The position numbers and the translations under genes are program-made. Positions 12,714 through 16,380 of a stretch of 16,380 nucleotides of DNA are shown here, piece after piece. The notes under the pieces were generated by a model. That model ran no database searches and had not been told where the DNA came from. It saw nothing but the letters and a program-made list of their open reading frames with translations. The DNA is from Saprospiraceae bacterium. GTDB taxonomy: Bacteria > Bacteroidota > Bacteroidia > Chitinophagales > Saprospiraceae. Positions within the stretch are counted from its first letter, which is position 1, and each line of letters starts with the position of its first letter. The stretch covers positions 1 to 16,380 of the forward strand of contig JALVCY010000089.1 in NCBI GenBank assembly GCA_027009605.1. Reading direction: 5' to 3'.

Positions 12714-15293
12714 ATGGGAAAAAACCTATTAATAGTGGAGTCTCCGGCAAAGGCCAAGACCATCGAGAAGATACTGGGAAAGGATTTCTCCGTAAAGTCC
12801 AGCTATGGTCATATCCGAGATTTGGAAAAAGGGAATGCAGCGGTAGATGTTGAACATAACTATACTCCGAAGTATATCATCTCTCCTGAAAAGAGAAAGG
12901 TAGTCAAAGAACTAAAGGATGCCGTCAAAAAATCTGACGAAGTATGGCTCGCAACGGATGATGACCGCGAAGGAGAAGCCATCTCTTGGCACTTGTGTGA
13001 AGTGTTGGGGTTAGATGAAAAAACAACCAACCGGATTGTTTTTAGAGAAATCACCAGTAAAGCCATTCATGGGGCGATTCAAGCTCCGGGTAGATTGAAT
13101 GTAAATTTGGTCAATGCCCAACAGGCACGCCGAATTTTGGATAGATTGGTGGGTTTTGATTTATCCGGCTTGCTGTGGCGCAAGGTAAAGGGCAAGCTAT
13201 CTGCCGGGCGGGTGCAATCTGTGACCGTAAAATTATTAGTCGATCGAGAAAGAGAAATACAAGCTTTTAAACCCCAACCATTTTTCAATATCACGGCTTT
13301 GTTTGAAGAGGACGGCCCGAGTGGCAAAAAGGTTATTCTGAAAGCGAAGGCGCCTAAGACTGTGGCTACAGAAGCAGAGGCCAAAGCCTTTTTAGAATCC
13401 TGCCGAAATGCGGTCTATGCTATTTCTGATATCGAAATCAAGCCAACCAAAAGACGGCCGGCAGCACCGTTTACGACTTCTACTTTGCAGCAAGAAGCTT
13501 CTCGAAAAATGGGCTTTGCGGTGAGCCGGACGATGCGGGCTGCCCAGCGGTTGTATGAAGCCGGACACATCAGTTATATGCGGACAGATTCGACCAACCT
13601 TTCGGATACTGCTGTAGCCGAAATTGCGAAAGTGATTGAAGGTAATTTTGGACAGAACTACTTGACTGTCAGGAAGTTCAAAAGCAAGAAAGGGGCACAG
13701 GAAGCACACGAAGCCATCCGTCCAACTTATGCCAACAAACGTACCGTGAGCCTAGGCAGAGATGAAGACCGATTGTATGATTTGATTTGGAAACGGACCA
13801 TCGCTTCGCAAATGTCAGATGCAATTATTGAAAAGACAGTGGCTAAAATTGATATTTCTACACGTCCAGATAATTTAGTCGCCGAGGGACAAGTGGTCAA
13901 GTTTGATGGATTCTTGAAGGTCTATTTTGAATCTAAAGACGAAGACAGTGATGAGGAGACTAAAGACATGTTGCCGCCATTAACGGTAGGACAAGTATTG
14001 AACTTTCAGGAGATGGTGGCTTTGGAGCGTTTTACTCGTCCACCGGCTCGATACACGGAGGCGAGTTTGGTGAAAAAACTGGAGGCAGAGGGGATTGGCC
14101 GCCCGTCAACCTATGCGCCGACCATCTCTAAGATTATGGAAGAAAGCCGCGGTTATGTCGTTAAAGAAAGCCGGGATGGGGTGGAACGGACATACAAGGA
14201 GTTGACCTTTGACGGGCAGACCGTAAAAACTAATGAAAAGACAGAAATTACCGGTGCGACCAAAAATAGATTGTATCCGACGGATATCGGCATGGTGGTG
14301 AGTGATTTTTTGACGGAGCATTTTGATGAGATTATGAATTACGGCTTTACAGCCAAAATTGAAAAGAAATTTGACGAAATAAGTGATGGCAAGTTGGTTT
14401 GGCACCAAATGGTGGATGACTTTTATCGGCCCTTTAAGGCTAAATTGGATGAAACCATGGAGACGGCCGATCGGGCATCCGGCGAAAGAATCTTGGGTAC
14501 AGACCCGGAATCAGGAAAAACCGTGTTGGTAAGAATGACACGTTTTGGAAAACCTGCAGTCCAAATCGGAAAACCCGAAGAATTGGCCGAAGATGAAAAA
14601 CCTCGATATGCGAGCTTAGCTCCGGGACAATCCTTGGAGAGTGTGACCTTTGAAGATGCCATGCAACTGTTTCAATTGCCCCGCACCATCGGCGAATACA
14701 AGGGGCATGAAGTGGAAGTTCATTCCGGAAGGTATGGGCCTTATATCAAGTATGATGGCAAGTTTGTGTCCTTGAAGAAGACAGATGATCCTTATACGGT
14801 AAAAATTGAACGTGCCATCGAGTTGATTCAAGAAAAAGAAAAAGAAGATGCGCCGATAGCTTTTTATAAGGAATTGCCAATTACGAAGGGAAAAGGGCGT
14901 TTTGGCCCCTTTATCAAGTGGAATGGCTTGTTTCAGAATGTCTCTCCAAAGAAATATGACTTCGATAACTTGACAGCAGAGCAAGCGATTGAATTGGCAA
15001 AAGCCAAAGAAGAGAAAGAAGCCAATCGATATATTCAGCGTTGGCCGGAAGAGAACTTGGCCATCGAAAATGGTCGCTGGGGCCCGTTTATCCGCTGGAA
15101 AAAGAAGTCTATTAAGTTGCCCAGAGATAAGGATAATAATCGAATGACACCGGAACAGGCTAAAGAACTAAGCTTGGAAGATGTCATAAAAATGGTCGAG
15201 GCTGAAATCCCGGATGCGTTTAAGAAAAAGAAGAAGAAAAGTACGGGGAAGAAGAAAAGTACGGCTAAGAAAAAGGGGGCTAAGAAAAAGTAG
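12714..15293 (+). CDS. topA: DNA topoisomerase I
   Basis: Type IA topoisomerase that relaxes negative supercoils. The 859-residue protein begins with the TOPRIM domain: LLIVESPAKAKTIEKILG near residues 5-22, and TDDDREGEAISWHL near 81-94 with the metal-binding acidic triplet. SAGRVQSVTVKLLVDRE follows at about 163-179, and the active-site tyrosine is Tyr288 in ISYMRTDSTNLS. The C-terminal third has no Cys4 zinc fingers. It carries topoisomerase C-terminal repeats instead, seen as RFGKPAVQIGK, GRYGPYIKYDGKFV, GRFGPFIKWNG and GRWGPFIRWKKKSIKLP. The last 23 residues are almost all Lys with Ser, Thr, Gly and Ala, probably a DNA-binding tail. The start ATG lies in an A-rich context with a TACATTTG box 111 bases upstream. 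It is monocistronic; only repeats follow. Confidence 0.97.
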   Translation: MGKNLLIVESPAKAKTIEKILGKDFSVKSSYGHIRDLEKGNAAVDVEHNYTPKYIISPEKRKVVKELKDAVKKSDEVWLATDDDREGEAISWHLCEVLGLDEKTTNRIVFREITSKAIHGAIQAPGRLNVNLVNAQQARRILDRLVGFDLSGLLWRKVKGKLSAGRVQSVTVKLLVDREREIQAFKPQPFFNITALFEEDGPSGKKVILKAKAPKTVATEAEAKAFLESCRNAVYAISDIEIKPTKRRPAAPFTTSTLQQEASRKMGFAVSRTMRAAQRLYEAGHISYMRTDSTNLSDTAVAEIAKVIEGNFGQNYLTVRKFKSKKGAQEAHEAIRPTYANKRTVSLGRDEDRLYDLIWKRTIASQMSDAIIEKTVAKIDISTRPDNLVAEGQVVKFDGFLKVYFESKDEDSDEETKDMLPPLTVGQVLNFQEMVALERFTRPPARYTEASLVKKLEAEGIGRPSTYAPTISKIMEESRGYVVKESRDGVERTYKELTFDGQTVKTNEKTEITGATKNRLYPTDIGMVVSDFLTEHFDEIMNYGFTAKIEKKFDEISDGKLVWHQMVDDFYRPFKAKLDETMETADRASGERILGTDPESGKTVLVRMTRFGKPAVQIGKPEELAEDEKPRYASLAPGQSLESVTFEDAMQLFQLPRTIGEYKGHEVEVHSGRYGPYIKYDGKFVSLKKTDDPYTVKIERAIELIQEKEKEDAPIAFYKELPITKGKGRFGPFIKWNGLFQNVSPKKYDFDNLTAEQAIELAKAKEEKEANRYIQRWPEENLAIENGRWGPFIRWKKKSIKLPRDKDNNRMTPEQAKELSLEDVIKMVEAEIPDAFKKKKKKSTGKKKSTAKKKGAKKK

Positions 15294-15320
15294 CTTTTTT
15301 GGGTCTTTGGTCTTTTGGGC

Positions 15321-15336
15321 GCAGCAAGCTGCTTTT
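15321..15336 (+). terminator. Weak terminator candidate after topA
   Basis: GCAG-CAAG-CTGC followed by TTTT lies 28 bases after the topA stop, inside a duplicated TTTTGGTCTTTGG-like stretch. A 4-bp stem is marginal. Confidence 0.3.
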
Positions 15337-15384
15337 GGTCTTTGGCTTGGGTGGTGGTTTGTTCTTGGCTTTATTGCCGGATGC

Positions 15385-15735
15385 TTGACTTTTGTGGTTG
15401 AGAAGGTTGAGAACGTTCGCCTTCGGCTCCCTAGGTTGAGACTCGTCCCGATTACTATCGTGGATTCGGACTTCGGGTTGAGTGCTTCGCAGGTTGAGAT
15501 GATTTGGGTATTTATTGGGATTTTGCTCATCATTTAAAATTTGGATTTCTGTTTGGGTTTTTAGTTGAGAGAGTTGAGGAAGTTGATTCGCTGCGCTAGT
15601 TGATTCACTTCCCGATTGCTATCGTGGATTCGGACTTCGTTAGTTGATTCGCTGCGCTAGTTGAGAGACTTGGGTTTTTGATTGGGATTTTACACCATTA
15701 TATGATATTTGGGATTCTGTAATTGATATAGTTGT
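15385..15735 (-). repeat. Long inverted repeat, right copy
   Basis: This is the partner of 5077-5530 in reverse orientation, anchored by perfect matches at 15441-15475 (35 bases) and 15696-15735 (40 bases). It holds a 23-base direct repeat beginning AGTTGATTCGCTGCGC at 15581 and 15642, and GATTACTATCG/GATTGCTATCG variants of the palindrome family. It opens the 1087-base gap 15294-16380, where I see no convincing gene. Confidence 0.85.
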
Positions 15736-15782
15736 AAGATTTTTTAGCCGCCTAGCCGTTGGTTGGCTTCGGCGTTCAACTT

Positions 15783-15830
15783 GTGCTTCGCACGTTCAAT
15801 TTGCCCTTCGGGCGTTCAAATGCCTTCGGC
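15783..15830. repeat. Array of TTC-loop mini-hairpins, right cluster
   Basis: GTGC-TTC-GCAC (15783-15793), GCCC-TTC-GGGC (15803-15813) and GCC-TTC-GGC (15822-15830) are each followed by GTTCAA. A further GCC-TTC-GGC lies at 15419-15427, and an imperfect one (GGCTTCGGC) at 15765-15773. It shares the arrangement of the cluster at 8585-8629 but has one stem type not present there. Confidence 0.75.
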
Positions 15831-15859
15831 GTTCAAGGAGTACGCTCTTGGCTGTCTTG

Positions 15860-15883
15860 CCGTTAGACCGTTAGACCGTTGAG
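15860..15883. repeat. Octamer array (CCGTTAGA variant)
   Basis: Two perfect CCGTTAGA units are followed by CCGTTGAG. It is a distinct local version of the CCGTTATA unit, homogenised within the array. Confidence 0.65.
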
Positions 15884-15925
15884 TTTGCTCCGGAAAGTCA
15901 GGTGCTGTGGTTTGTTCTTGAGTCC

Positions 15926-16039
15926 ACAAAATTTTATTTGGTTTCGTTTTGACAACCCTTCCACTGCCGATAGCTATCGGCATCCCTTTTGTAAAATCCC
16001 GATAGCTATCGGGAGTATGGTAACCAAATAAAATTTTGT
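15926..16039. repeat. Nested inverted-repeat element with two internal palindromes
   Basis: Outer arms ACAAAATTTTATTTGGTT (15926-15943) and AACCAAATAAAATTTTGT (16022-16039) are perfect 18-base inverted repeats. Inside are two perfect palindromes: 15966-15981 (GCCGATAGCTATCGGC) and 15997-16014 (TCCCGATAGCTATCGGGA). The whole is 114 bases, like a miniature mobile or palindromic element. A minus-strand open frame runs through it, starting at 16043 just outside the right arm (MNKILFGYHT...), but that frame is probably a by-product of the repeat. Confidence 0.8.
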
Positions 16040-16174
16040 TCATCGCTTTGATTTTTGGCGGAGTGGACTTTTCGGAGCGGACTCAGAGTTCAATCGTTCA
16101 ACTGATTCTCATAACTAATTGATTATCAGCGCTTTCAATTAAAGAGTTGAACAATTGAACGACTCAATAAAATT

Positions 16175-16223
16175 CCCAAACAGAATAAAATTTGGTGGTT
16201 TTGCACCCAAATACTTTTAGGAG
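16175..16223 (+). repeat. Dispersed direct repeat, copy 2
   Basis: Second copy of the 281-329 repeat in the same orientation, with its own upstream GTTGAACAATTGAAC at 16146-16160. Two CCGTTACA-type octamers follow at 16232-16247. Confidence 0.75.
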
Positions 16224-16319
16224 AGAATTCACCGTTACACCGTTCATTTCCTTCGGTTTCCTAGGTTGAGCTTGTCCTACGGACTTTGTGGTTGAGTGCT
16301 CCTAGAAGCAATTTGCATG

Positions 16320-16377
16320 GGCACGTGGTGCCTTCCGGCTTCGCTCGATGGCTACAGCTTTGAACTAAAGTTCAAAG
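16320..16377. repeat. Pair of terminal hairpins at the window edge
   Basis: GGCAC-GTG-GTGCC (16320-16332) and CTTTGAACT-AA-AGTTCAAAG (16358-16377) are perfect small palindromes, with a GCTTCGC mini-hairpin heptamer between them at 16338-16344. The block looks like the beginning of another composite repeat that continues beyond the window. Confidence 0.55.
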
Positions 16378-16380
16378 GCC

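Noticed and set aside
15214..15537. Plus-strand 107-residue frame after topA
   Set aside because: The first part is the lysine-coding tail of topA read in another frame and the rest is the long inverted repeat. No independent start context or family resemblance is visible.
15816..16043. Minus-strand 75-residue open frame beginning MNKILFGYHT
   Set aside because: It runs through the nested inverted repeat, the octamer array and the mini-hairpins, and its two similar peptide stretches come from the inverted arms. It is more likely a by-product of repeat structure than a gene.
281..16223. Composite transposon bounded by the 49-base direct repeats
   Set aside because: The interior carries core genes (clpP, clpX, tig, topA, tRNA-Leu) and no transposase, so the repeats are better read as dispersed elements that happen to flank the window.

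Overview
The window looks like chromosomal DNA of a member of the Bacteroidota, probably of the Saprospiria/Chitinophagales type; the phylum call is firmer than the lower rank. The evidence is the tig-clpP-clpX order with a Bacteroidota-style ClpP N-terminus, a TopA with no zinc fingers but with C-terminal repeats and a lysine tail, an acidic lipoprotein signal, no clear Shine-Dalgarno sequences, and several promoter boxes of the Bacteroidota form TAnnTTTG. No transposase, integrase, phage gene, rRNA or CRISPR array is visible.

Layout. Positions 398-4703 (minus strand) hold a protein quality-control block transcribed tig, clpP, clpX, truA: trigger factor, the ClpP peptidase, its ClpX unfoldase, and a tRNA pseudouridine synthase 9 bases after clpX. 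A tRNA-Leu(UAG) gene with its own promoter and terminator lies upstream (4803-4887). After a 650-base repeat-filled gap come three separate minus-strand genes: a LOG/TIGR00730 Rossmann protein, an NtrC-type response regulator without a DNA-binding domain, and a LytTR response regulator with Glu in place of the phosphoacceptor Asp. After another 750-base repeat-filled gap the strand switches. A plus-strand operon (9274-11235) encodes an unrecognised 107-residue protein overlapping a CbpA-type DnaJ, a thioredoxin, and a small protein that resembles the DinD/BRO N-terminal region. Then come a small lipoprotein, a secreted DUF6794-like protein and topA. The last 1.1 kb holds no convincing gene.

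How the genes fit together. Most genes are housekeeping, centred on protein folding and turnover (trigger factor, ClpXP, CbpA, thioredoxin) with RNA modification and DNA topology. The two regulators have no adjacent sensor kinase.

The unusual part is the intergenic DNA. Long gaps are built from a few repeat types that recur across the window in both orientations: arrays of an 8-bp unit (CCGTTATA and variants); tiny hairpins with a constant TTC loop (GAA on the other strand) whose stems differ in sequence but stay paired; CCGATAG-type palindromes; 137-bp and 185-bp tandem modules; and a long inverted repeat pair (about 5077-5530 and 15385-15735) bracketing the LOG-to-topA segment. I see no gene in the window that would mobilise them. 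They are the best candidate for something undescribed. Next come the atypical response regulators and the DinD-like gene in the chaperone operon.
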